Source of the DNA: Oscillospiraceae bacterium
GTDB taxonomy: Bacteria > Bacillota > Clostridia > Oscillospirales > Ruminococcaceae
Direction of reading: 5' to 3'
Assembly (NCBI GenBank): GCA_900768735.1
Contig: CAAGDZ010000026.1
Location: 1 to 12,434 of the forward strand
DNA length: 12,434 bases
Position numbers and translations under genes: made by a program. The notes beneath the pieces are model-generated. The model was not told the DNA's origin, ran no database searches, and saw only the letters and a list, made by a program, of their open reading frames with translations. Shown here piece after piece: positions 7,101 through 12,434 of the stretch (position 1 is the stretch's first letter; each line of letters begins with the position of its first letter).

Positions 7101-8363
7101 AGCGTTACTCTTGCAGACGCAAGCAGCTCCTCGACAAGCTTTATCATGCCCTCAGGCGATGTTCAAATCAAAGCGACCTATAAGAGCATACCTACGACGA
7201 TTTCCTCTGTTGCTATAAGCGGTCTGAAAACCCCTATAGGCGGTGAAAAAGCGTCAAACGCTTCGTATCAGGCGGTTACGCTTGCAAGCGGAGCAAAATA
7301 CAAGCTCAGTAAGGTTGTCTGGTACGACAATGCCGGAAAAGCAGCTACAACCTTTACAGCCGGTGCGAAATATACCGTCTGCGTAATCCTCGAGCCTGTG
7401 TCAGCTTCTTATATGTTCAGCGGCTCTGTGACGGCAAAATATAACTCCGTGGCTGTAGCCTCCGACAAAATCGGATTATTAGGCGACGGCACAATCGGAA
7501 TTTATGTTGAATTTACCGCTGCGGCAGCTCCCGTTACGGGTCTGAAGCTCGGCGGCAGAGCGGCTGACGCACTCAGGCTCAACTGGACAAAGAACACGGC
7601 TGTTGACGGCTATATAATCGAAAAATACGACGGCACAAAGTGGGTAAGAATTGCAAAAATCACAAGCAACGCAACAACGACCTACCGTGTAAGCGGACTA
7701 AAGGCGGGCACAGCCTACAAGTTCCGCATGAAGTCGTATAAAATGAACGGCACAACGGCGGTCTACAGCGCATACACAAGCACCTTTGCCGCACGCACAA
7801 ATCCGTCAGATGTAACCGGCTTAAAGCTCGGCGGAAGAGCCTACAACGCTTTACGCCTCAACTGGAACAAGAATACAAGCGCTGACGGCTACATTATAGA
7901 GATGTACAAGAGCGGTAAGTGGGTACGCATAGCAAAGATAACAAGCAACGCAACAACCACTTATCGTGCAACCGGACTTTCAGCCGGCACAGCGTATAAG
8001 TTCCGCGTAAAGGCGTACAAGATGAGCGGTACGACCGCGCTCTACAGCGGCTACACAGCTACCCTCTCAGCAAGAACAAATCCGTCCAACGTAACAGGCG
8101 TTAAGATAGGCGGCACGGCTTCGAACGCGCTTCGCCTTAACTGGACAAAGAACACAAGCGCCGACGGATATATAATCGAAGTTTACAAGGGCGGCAAGTG
8201 GGTACGCGTTGCTAAGATAACCAAGAACACAACCGTTACTTACAGAATAACCGGACTTGCAAAGAACACAACCTATCAGATCAGAATCAAGGCTTACAAG
8301 ATGAGCGGTACGACCGCACTTTACAGCGGCTATACCACAATATCCGGAAAGACAACAAATTAA
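4134..8363 (+). CDS. Large secreted beta-helix / Ig-like / FN3 surface protein
   Basis: This is a 1409-residue exported protein, started by ATG at 4134, 8 nt after AAAAGGAGG. Residues 1-33 are a signal peptide (basic RTKTNR, hydrophobic core, AYA cleavage site). Residues ~87-245 look like a right-handed beta-helix of the pectate-lyase/adhesin type, with LDLNGHSI, repeated NGG turns (VNGGKLTIDSG, INGGMFNG, VNGGEYTGG). Then come several Ig-like or FN3-like beta domains (~424-507 with YQWQYKSGSAW; ~513-605; ~606-850), a BIG_2-type domain (~854-938), an InlB B-repeat-like domain (~942-1018, FDKWVVESG), another beta domain (~1021-1129), and three 93-residue FN3 repeats (starts ~1134, 1227, 1320). 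No catalytic site, LPXTG motif or C-terminal membrane helix is visible. The likely role is adhesion or carbohydrate contact outside the cell. The FN3 tail is shared with the protein at 8556-11432 and may be the attachment module. It may be co-transcribed with the pseudo-receiver upstream. Confidence 0.9.
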   Translation: MRTKTNRLFGILLGTAVVAVLMIAGLFTMTAYAEGAEDYVSAYTYYALKDLMANAPENGNTRYISLAADISITQDVNDMMLELTSAKQKVVLDLNGHSIVRTSNTTDKAVINLEQGELTITDSSKGKGMILAKLNYDSAYTRSGAVMVNGGKLTIDSGLISSEGDTLYAVYIRGGSTVINGGMFNGSLFGLLVDGDYSTPGTNITVNGGEYTGGEAAIFMGRNFFAPDNDIYSARINNATAYAMVFFATYYSTVSSHVAPNTIVTAYNKDGEVTDTYDRTKSYTMDTFANQRIMEGYKIVFSTKSPVTEISEHITVPIAGDKVCDAIEYRDQSNISTSSIEWFDEDGKEMSSTDVFEKNVSYTVKIKLTTYTDTCLDKNITATVNDSEANICVTDSYCSTAVLTYTFPPTTIRWLTGTIQFTTAANPGNPIGVVIKDLPGTFSASSLVYQWQYKSGSAWLDISGESAKTKNYTPTTDMLGKGIRLVVSFSGDYYYGNIVSDGITVTKLFNYTAPESPILSVLKNESTSEYTTIRISNFRATQEYVLYDSEVAVSDIDWTHNPITTVDTTDLTPDCTYYIYTRIKETDTTQASVGVSCESIRTTDQCWLKKLTLTDTTTGVTYEPYGTGGKNSNIYIPINGSITLTVNTQPSNAAKWSYFKFEPQSTTDLFTFGDGSSSIAVSSGSMPSTITLKAGSTKGMISMWAHYGITSDNYGTWYVIVYDPANITGTNIEIANEPSYDNITLNEGDSYTPPAQDLSNVLIPAVANSQSTVQWSVIGGYGTFGSTIYATENEYIKINPTTGEVTALKSTDGLSTDAAWNKQVVLRFLSNDGSTYMANYNAYTVNVSSTEIPVDSVDIVPSAVTMAPGASRMLVALINPLNSTVVDDITWGKVSGSSKITVDSVSGKVTVAADAAEGETAVIKATYGGKTGTCKVTVAIDTYSVTVTNGSAYVSSKAVTYAKSGTTVSLKANTAPSGKTFDKWVVESGSVTLADASSSSTSFIMPSGDVQIKATYKSIPTTISSVAISGLKTPIGGEKASNASYQAVTLASGAKYKLSKVVWYDNAGKAATTFTAGAKYTVCVILEPVSASYMFSGSVTAKYNSVAVASDKIGLLGDGTIGIYVEFTAAAAPVTGLKLGGRAADALRLNWTKNTAVDGYIIEKYDGTKWVRIAKITSNATTTYRVSGLKAGTAYKFRMKSYKMNGTTAVYSAYTSTFAARTNPSDVTGLKLGGRAYNALRLNWNKNTSADGYIIEMYKSGKWVRIAKITSNATTTYRATGLSAGTAYKFRVKAYKMSGTTALYSGYTATLSARTNPSNVTGVKIGGTASNALRLNWTKNTSADGYIIEVYKGGKWVRVAKITKNTTVTYRITGLAKNTTYQIRIKAYKMSGTTALYSGYTTISGKTTN
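7533..8360 (+). repeat. Three-FN3 C-terminal module, copy 1
   Basis: Three tandem 279-bp units start at 7533, 7812 and 8091. Each codes for an FN3-like domain with VTGLKLGG or VTGVKIGG at the start, LNWTKNT or LNWNKNT, WVRIAKI or WVRVAKI, TYR, and an AYK or TYQ FRM/IRI turn. The whole block is 828 bp and has the same length and order as the block at 10602-11429. Confidence 0.88.
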
Positions 8364-8371
8364 ATATGCAG

Positions 8372-8411
8372 AAAGTCGGCGCGTATCGGATAAGATGCGC
8401 GCCGACTTTTT
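8372..8411 (+). terminator. Rho-independent terminator
   Basis: AAAGTCGGCGCG (8372-8383) pairs with CGCGCCGACTTT (8398-8409). The inner TATC/GATG extends the stem to about 16 bp around a 6-nt loop. A T-run follows to 8411. It lies 8 nt after the stop codon and separates the two large surface-protein genes. Confidence 0.93.
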
Positions 8412-8456
8412 GTTAATTCCGTGAAAATACGGTTTTCAATTTGTACAGTTTACATA

Positions 8457-8485
8457 TTGACCTTTTTACACAAATGAATTATAAT
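8457..8485 (+). promoter_or_regulatory. Consensus sigma-70/SigA promoter
   Basis: TTGACC (8457-8462), a 17-bp spacer and TATAAT (8480-8485) are close to perfect. The predicted transcript starts near 8492, leaving a leader of about 65 nt before the BspA-like gene. No CTACCC/GGGTAG palindrome is present here, so this gene appears independent of the operator at 3538. Confidence 0.88.
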
Positions 8486-8517
8486 ATGAATAGCAATTTA
8501 TTCCTGTGAATTTTAAC

Positions 8518-8542
8518 CGCTGACATTTTTCACCTGTCAGCG
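8518..8542 (+). repeat. 5'-leader hairpin next to the ribosome site
   Basis: CGCTGACA (8518-8525) and TGTCAGCG (8535-8542) form a perfect 8-bp stem with a 9-nt loop that ends flush against AAAGGAGG (8543-8550). The ribosome site itself stays free, so the hairpin more likely stabilises the 5' end or keeps the site open than blocks translation. Confidence 0.6.
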
Positions 8543-8555
8543 AAAGGAGGAAACA

Positions 8556-11432
8556 ATGAAGGTATTGAAAAAACTGCTCCCGGGGCTTTTTACCATTGCG
8601 GCTGCGGCGGCACTGTCAGCAATGTGCACGGTCTCCGCAGGTGCGGAAGCTTATGGCGACTATGAGTACGAAGTGCTTGATGACGGTACGGTTGGAATAA
8701 CCGATTATTCCGGCAGCGCGACCGAGCTTACAATCCCCGCTGAGATTGACGGAAAAAGTGTGACGATTATAGAATCCGCCGCATTTATTGATTGCACATC
8801 TCTTACATCGGTCACAATACCCGACAGCGTGACGAGTATTGAATCCAGTGCATTTGACAGCTGCACATCTCTTGCATCGGTCACAATACCCGACAGCGTT
8901 ACAAGTATAGGCAATTGGGCATTCAGTGAATGTTCAGCTCTCACATCGATTAAAATACCCGAAAGTGTGGAAAGTATAGGTGACAGCGCATTTGCTTATT
9001 GCTCCGGGCTCACATCATTCAAAATACCAAGCGGTGTGACAAGTATAGAGGACTGGACATTTGAGTATTGCTCATCTCTTGAATCGATTGATATACCAAG
9101 CGGAGTGACAAGTATTGGATATTACGCTTTTTTCGATTGCACAGCGCTCAAAACAATCACTATACCCGACGGCGTGACAAGTATAGAGACCGGAACATTT
9201 AAGAATTGCTCTTCTATTGAGTCAATCATAATACCAGACAATGTAAAAAGCATAGGTAATTACGCATTTAGCGGATGTTCTTCTCTTGCATCAATAGATA
9301 TACCCGACGGTGTGACAAGTATAGGTGAGTCAGCGTTTAATGAATGTGCTGCCCTTGAATCCGTTACAATACCAAGCGGTTTAACAAGCATAGAAGATTG
9401 TGCGTTTTGCAGCTGTTCATCTCTTACGAAAGTCGAAATACCTAACGGCGTTGAAAGCATAGGCGATTATGCGTTTGCCTATTGTTATGATCTTGCGTCA
9501 GTCACAATACCAAACAGCGTTACAAGCATAGGCAATGGAACGTTCAGATGTTGTTCTTCTCTTACATCTGTCACAATACCCGACAGAGTGACGAGCATAG
9601 GCGAAAGTGCATTTGATAGCTGCACTTTGCTTGAATCAATCGAGATACCCTCCGGCGTTACGGCTATAAACGATAGCACATTCATAGGTTGCTCAGCTTT
9701 GTCTTCTGTCACAATTCCCGGCAGTGTGAAAAGTATAGGTAAAGACGCATTCAGTAATTGCACATCCCTTGCATCTGTCGAAATACCCGAGGGCGTTACT
9801 ACTATAGGCGACACAGCGTTCATGGCCTGCTCATCTCTTACAGATGTCACAATACCCGACAGTATTACAAGTATCGGCTGTCAGGCATTTGATGTTACTC
9901 CGTTTTACACAAACCAGGTCGGAACATTCAAATATGCGGGAAAATGGATTATAAATTGTTATACAACTAAAGATACTGTTACTATCGGCAATGATGTTGT
10001 AGGCATAGCAGAAGGTGCATTCACCGACAGAAAAACAATTACATCAATCACAATTCCCGGCAATGTAAAATATATCGAAGACTTTGCATTTGCTCAATGC
10101 TATAATCTTGAGTCGGTGACGATATTGTCAGGCACTACGAAAATAGGACATAAAGCATTTTACAATTGCTCATCTCTTGCATCGATTGTTATACCCGACA
10201 GCGTGACAAACATTGCGGAAAAAGCAATCGGCTACTATTACAACTTTGACACTGGCAAAGAAGAGAAAAACGCCGGATTAGTTATCTACTGCGTACCCGA
10301 CTCTGCCGCTGAAACCTACGCAAAGGAAAACGGCTTTGACTATGATATTATTACAGACCACACCCACACTTACGGCGACTGGACAGTAACCAAAGCCGCA
10401 ACCTGCACGGCAACCGGCACACAGACAAGAACCTGCACCTGCGGCGACACACAGACAGAAACAATTGAAGCTACCGGTCACAAATATGTTGATACAATTG
10501 TAAAACCCACCTACACCGCTAATGGTTACACCTTCCACAAATGCTCAAATTGCGGCGACAGCTACAAGGACACTTATGTCATAAAGCTCACACTTTCTAC
10601 AGTAACAGGCTTAAAGCTCGGCGGCAGAGCCGCTGACGCACTCCGTCTTAACTGGACTAAGGACGCTAACGCTGACGGCTACATACTTGAAAAGTATGAC
10701 GGAACAAAGTGGGTAAGAATTGCAAAAATCACAAGCAACGCAACCACAACCTACCGCGTAACAGGACTTTCAGCCGGCACAGCCTACAAGTTCCGCATGA
10801 GGACGTACAAGATTGAAGGTTTGTCAGTCGCTTACAGCACATATACAAGCACCTTTGCGGCACGCACTAACCCGTCAAATGTAACCGGCTTAAAGCTCGG
10901 CGGCAGAGCCGCTGACGCGCTCCGTCTGAACTGGAATAAGAACACCTCGGCAGACGGCTACATCATAGAGATGTACAAGAACAATGCGTGGGTACGCGTA
11001 GCAAAGATAGCTGGCAACGCAACCACAACCTACCGTGTAACCGGACTTTCTGCCGGCACAGCGTACAAGTTCAGAGTTAAATCCTACAAGATGAGCGGCT
11101 CGACCGCACTCTACAGCGGATATACAGCTACCCTCTCGGCAAGAACAAATCCGTCCAACGTAACCGGCGTAAAAATCGGCGGAACGGCTTCGACAGCACT
11201 CAGAGTAAACTGGACGAAGAACACGAGCGCCGACGGCTACATTGTAGAAATCTACAAGGGCGGCAAGTGGGTAAGAGCAGCTAAGCTTACAAGCAACGCT
11301 ACAACTACCTACAGAATATCAGGTCTTGCAAAGAATACGACTTATCAGATAAGGATAAAAGCGTACAAGATGAGCGGTACGACCGCACTCTACAGCGGAT
11401 ATACCACAATTTCCGGCAAGACCCTGAGCTGA
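8556..11432 (+). CDS. Secreted BspA-type leucine-rich-repeat surface protein with FN3 tail
   Basis: This is a 958-residue exported protein; ATG at 8556 follows AAAGGAGG by 5 nt. Residues 1-~30 are a signal peptide (MKVLKKLLPG, Ala-rich core, SAGA cleavage region). A capping segment (~33-71) leads into sixteen uninterrupted 23-residue LRR_5 (BspA/TpLRR) units from residue 72 to 439, pattern IGxxAFxxCxxLxSVxIPxxVTS. The array then breaks at a TPFYTNQ insertion with an AGKWI strand, and about three further units follow (to ~560). Residues ~602-675 form a Cys-containing domain (HTHTYGDW, TRTCTCGDT, HKCSNCGDS) often seen in Clostridia surface proteins. Three 93-residue FN3 repeats (starts ~683, 776, 869) close the protein. 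BspA-like proteins bind host extracellular proteins or other cells; adhesion is thus inferred. No sortase signal or membrane anchor is seen. Confidence 0.93.
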   Translation: MKVLKKLLPGLFTIAAAAALSAMCTVSAGAEAYGDYEYEVLDDGTVGITDYSGSATELTIPAEIDGKSVTIIESAAFIDCTSLTSVTIPDSVTSIESSAFDSCTSLASVTIPDSVTSIGNWAFSECSALTSIKIPESVESIGDSAFAYCSGLTSFKIPSGVTSIEDWTFEYCSSLESIDIPSGVTSIGYYAFFDCTALKTITIPDGVTSIETGTFKNCSSIESIIIPDNVKSIGNYAFSGCSSLASIDIPDGVTSIGESAFNECAALESVTIPSGLTSIEDCAFCSCSSLTKVEIPNGVESIGDYAFAYCYDLASVTIPNSVTSIGNGTFRCCSSLTSVTIPDRVTSIGESAFDSCTLLESIEIPSGVTAINDSTFIGCSALSSVTIPGSVKSIGKDAFSNCTSLASVEIPEGVTTIGDTAFMACSSLTDVTIPDSITSIGCQAFDVTPFYTNQVGTFKYAGKWIINCYTTKDTVTIGNDVVGIAEGAFTDRKTITSITIPGNVKYIEDFAFAQCYNLESVTILSGTTKIGHKAFYNCSSLASIVIPDSVTNIAEKAIGYYYNFDTGKEEKNAGLVIYCVPDSAAETYAKENGFDYDIITDHTHTYGDWTVTKAATCTATGTQTRTCTCGDTQTETIEATGHKYVDTIVKPTYTANGYTFHKCSNCGDSYKDTYVIKLTLSTVTGLKLGGRAADALRLNWTKDANADGYILEKYDGTKWVRIAKITSNATTTYRVTGLSAGTAYKFRMRTYKIEGLSVAYSTYTSTFAARTNPSNVTGLKLGGRAADALRLNWNKNTSADGYIIEMYKNNAWVRVAKIAGNATTTYRVTGLSAGTAYKFRVKSYKMSGSTALYSGYTATLSARTNPSNVTGVKIGGTASTALRVNWTKNTSADGYIVEIYKGGKWVRAAKLTSNATTTYRISGLAKNTTYQIRIKAYKMSGTTALYSGYTTISGKTLS
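8769..9872 (+). repeat. 69-bp tandem repeat array encoding 16 LRR_5 units
   Basis: Sixteen consecutive units of 69 bp code for 23-residue leucine-rich repeats with no length change. The most constant DNA text is around the IP(D/S)(S/G)VTSI codons (ACAATACCCGACAGCGTGAC and variants). Such repeats may expand, contract or recombine. Confidence 0.88.
10602..11429 (+). repeat. Three-FN3 C-terminal module, copy 2
   Basis: Three 279-bp units start at 10602, 10881 and 11160. The block is exactly 828 bp, collinear with 7533-8360. The first units share a 41-bp identical stretch (7635-7675 and 10704-10744), third codon positions included, pointing to recent duplication or gene conversion. Confidence 0.88.
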
Positions 11433-11488
11433 TAAAAGCTAAAGTCGCAATCCGTTGTACAAACGCACAACCGAAATTTACGGACAGG

Positions 11489-11523
11489 AAAATCCCCGTC
11501 ACGCAGCCGCGCGGCGGGGATTT
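11489..11523 (+). terminator. Terminator of the BspA-like gene
   Basis: AAATCCCCG (11490-11498) pairs with CGGGGATTT (11515-11523) around a GC-rich 16-nt loop that can fold further. The following sequence is T-rich but interrupted (TTTCTGCTTTCGCTTTTCTT). It lies about 57 nt after the stop. Confidence 0.7.
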
Positions 11524-11580
11524 CTGCTTTCGCTTTTCTTCTGCAACATAAGATTTTAAATATTACAAAATGCCCATAAC

Positions 11581-11612
11581 ACAAAATCCCCCGCAAGTTT
11601 TCGCGGGGGATT
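11581..11612 (-). terminator. Terminator of the minus-strand HPr-like gene
   Basis: AATCCCCCGC (11585-11594) and GCGGGGGATT (11603-11612) form a 10-bp perfect stem with an 8-nt loop. On the minus strand it is followed by a short T-run (GATTTTGT). It begins 13 nt beyond the stop codon at 11626. Confidence 0.85.
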
Positions 11613-11625
11613 CAATGTCTGATTG

Positions 11626-11856
11626 TTACTTAACAATATACTTATCGATAGAAGCTAAAAACTCATCGCAGTCATCAGAGTGAACGCGAAGCTCAAGAGG
11701 CTTTGATAAATCAAGGCTGAAAATGCCCATGATTGACTTAGCGTCGATTGCGTATCTGCCGCTTACGATATCAACGTCATAGCTGCACTTTGTAACCTGT
11801 GTTACGAACTGCTTAACATCCTCGATGGTATTGATATTGATTGTTGCTGTTTTCAT
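11626..11856 (-). CDS. HPr-like protein lacking the catalytic histidine (copy A)
   Basis: This 76-residue small cytosolic protein has an HPr fold pattern. The best start is the ATG at 11856, preceded by GAAAGGACGG; the frame is open further upstream to 11898, but that part overlaps the promoter transcript start. The best landmark is DAKSIMGIFSLDL (residues 38-50), equivalent to the HPr Ser46 region (KSIMGVMSL), so Ser41 is the counterpart of the HPr-kinase target. The phosphorylated-His motif G-[IL]-H-A-R-P is absent: the aligned region reads NTIEDVKQF. It is shorter than normal HPr (85-88). Like B. subtilis Crh it could not pass phosphate to sugars but might keep a regulatory Ser role, for example with CcpA. 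That role is inference. It is 45-50% similar by eye to copy B just upstream, so a tandem duplication is likely. Confidence 0.82.
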   Translation of the reverse strand: MKTATININTIEDVKQFVTQVTKCSYDVDIVSGRYAIDAKSIMGIFSLDLSKPLELRVHSDDCDEFLASIDKYIVK

Positions 11857-11903
11857 ATTTATTACCGTCCTTTCTGTGGAAAGCTTGTTTCCTGACATTT
11901 CCC

Positions 11904-11932
11904 ATTCTATCAGATATTTTGTCGGTTGTCAA
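11904..11932 (-). promoter_or_regulatory. Promoter of HPr-like copy A
   Basis: Read on the minus strand: TTGACA (11932-11927), a 17-bp spacer, TAGAAT (11909-11904), with an extended TG one base before the -10. This is a near-perfect SigA promoter. It gives copy A its own transcript, with a leader of about 40 nt. Confidence 0.87.
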
Positions 11933-11987
11933 CAATTTTACGCAGATATTTTAATTATTTTTACCGACTTTTTTTGAGTAAATTTTC

Positions 11988-12215
11988 TTAAACCGTAAAC
12001 TTATTTATCTCTACGGGCAGGTCGCCGGCATTGTCCGTGTGGAGCTTTAAGGTGAGTACCTTGGATAAATCAAGGCTGAACAGCCCCATAATCGACTTTG
12101 CATCAACAACGTACTTTCCGACGGTTATGTCGCAATCAAAATCATAACGGTTTACAATATCAACAAATTCCTTAACATCATTTATTGCCGCCAGTTTTAC
12201 TTTTAATTCTGTCAT
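11988..12215 (-). CDS. HPr-like protein lacking the catalytic histidine (copy B)
   Basis: This is a 75-residue paralog of the protein at 11626-11856. ATG at 12215 follows AAAGGAGAG by 8 nt, which fixes the start. DAKSIMGLFSLDL (residues 38-50) matches the HPr Ser46 loop, with Ser41 as the candidate HPr-kinase site. The active-site His motif is again replaced (AAINDVKEFVD). No terminator hairpin follows, so its transcript may run into copy A. Divergence between the copies is mainly outside the Ser loop, which suggests that loop is under selection. HPr-like regulator or Crh-type protein is the best call; an unrelated function on the same fold is possible. Confidence 0.82.
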   Translation of the reverse strand: MTELKVKLAAINDVKEFVDIVNRYDFDCDITVGKYVVDAKSIMGLFSLDLSKVLTLKLHTDNAGDLPVEINKFTV

Positions 12216-12309
12216 TGATAATCTCTCCTTTCACCTGTTGCTTTTAAATTATATCTTCTCTTGCTCTTTCTGTCTTATAAAAGGCTCTGCGTTTTCCTTT
12301 TACAGCTTT

Positions 12310-12338
12310 ATAATAGCAATTTTTTCTAAATCAGTCAA
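12310..12338 (-). promoter_or_regulatory. Promoter of HPr-like copy B
   Basis: Read on the minus strand: TTGACT (12338-12333), a 17-bp spacer, TATTAT (12315-12310). The leader to the ATG at 12215 is about 88 nt and contains a small AAAAGG/CCTTTT hairpin. A weaker -10 (TATAAT, about 30 bp before the ATG) has only a poor -35. Confidence 0.75.
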
Positions 12339-12366
12339 GCGAAAAAAACAACAAAAGCCAATTTAC

Positions 12367-12395
12367 TTGCAAAATTCGTAATTTTAAAGTATAAT
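12367..12395 (+). promoter_or_regulatory. Divergent promoter running off the right edge
   Basis: TTGCAA (12367-12372), a 17-bp spacer and TATAAT (12390-12395) form a near-consensus promoter on the plus strand, back to back with the promoter of HPr-like copy B. The gene it serves lies beyond the window; no start codon with a ribosome site is seen before 12434. Confidence 0.75.
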
Positions 12396-12434
12396 AGACG
12401 TGTCAGACCTTTTCTTTTGGTGAAACTAAACAAA

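Noticed and set aside
8300..8363. Sortase or membrane anchor at the C-terminus of the two large proteins
   Set aside because: Both end within the FN3 domain (ISGKTTN, ISGKTLS) with no LPXTG, hydrophobic helix or basic tail.
8705..9850. Several minus-strand open frames across the LRR array (for example 9485-9850)
   Set aside because: They come from the 69-bp periodicity of the real plus-strand gene, have repetitive sequence with no ribosome site, and no independent domain.
8769..9872. CRISPR-like periodic repeats
   Set aside because: The 69-bp period is continuous coding for 23-residue LRR units with variation spread along each unit, not constant repeats separated by unique spacers.
11921..11977. 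Plus-strand terminator from GTCGGT/ACCGAC followed by a T-run between the HPr-like genes
   Set aside because: The arms are only 6 bp with a 36-nt AT-rich loop, on the strand opposite to the genes; probably chance.

Overview
The window appears to be two unrelated pieces of DNA joined near position 2250. Positions 1 to about 2250 look like Bacteroidota (Bacteroidales, Prevotella-like). The evidence is a Bacteroides-type promoter (-33 TTG, 20 bp, -7 TACCTTTG), no Shine-Dalgarno sites, a large MFSD1-like permease, and the start of a YceD/DUF177 protein of the Bacteroidetes type. From about 2260 to the end the DNA looks like a gut Clostridium-relative (Oscillospiraceae/Ruminococcus-like). There the genes have strong GGAGG ribosome sites, consensus -35/-10 promoters and GC-rich hairpin plus T-run terminators, and they encode large secreted multi-domain surface proteins. 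One continuous open frame (1942-2814) crosses the join. Its first ~103 residues are YceD and the rest is the back half of a histidine kinase, so the most economical explanation is a metagenome assembly chimera.

Layout: the tail of an unidentified gene (1-114); an MFS transporter (321-1772) with a terminator-like hairpin; a Bacteroides-type promoter and truncated yceD; then, past the join, the C-terminal part of a sensor kinase translationally coupled to a NarL/LuxR-family response regulator (2814-3464) and closed by a terminator. Next come a palindromic operator and a promoter lacking a -35, followed by a small degenerate receiver protein with Glu at the phosphorylation site and apparently an AUA start (3634-4017). 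After it lie a 1409-residue secreted protein with beta-helix, Ig-like and fibronectin III domains (4134-8363), a terminator, a consensus promoter, and a 958-residue secreted BspA-type leucine-rich-repeat protein (8556-11432). The two secreted proteins end in the same three-FN3 module of 276 residues. On the minus strand at the right are two short tandem HPr-like proteins that lack the catalytic histidine but keep the regulatory Ser loop. Each has its own consensus promoter, and another promoter fires off the right edge.

Proposed working relation (inference): the kinase/regulator pair activates the operator upstream of the pseudo-receiver, which is followed on the same strand by the first surface protein. 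The second surface protein has an independent housekeeping-type promoter. The HPr-like pair is probably an unrelated unit, possibly linked to carbon-source regulation.
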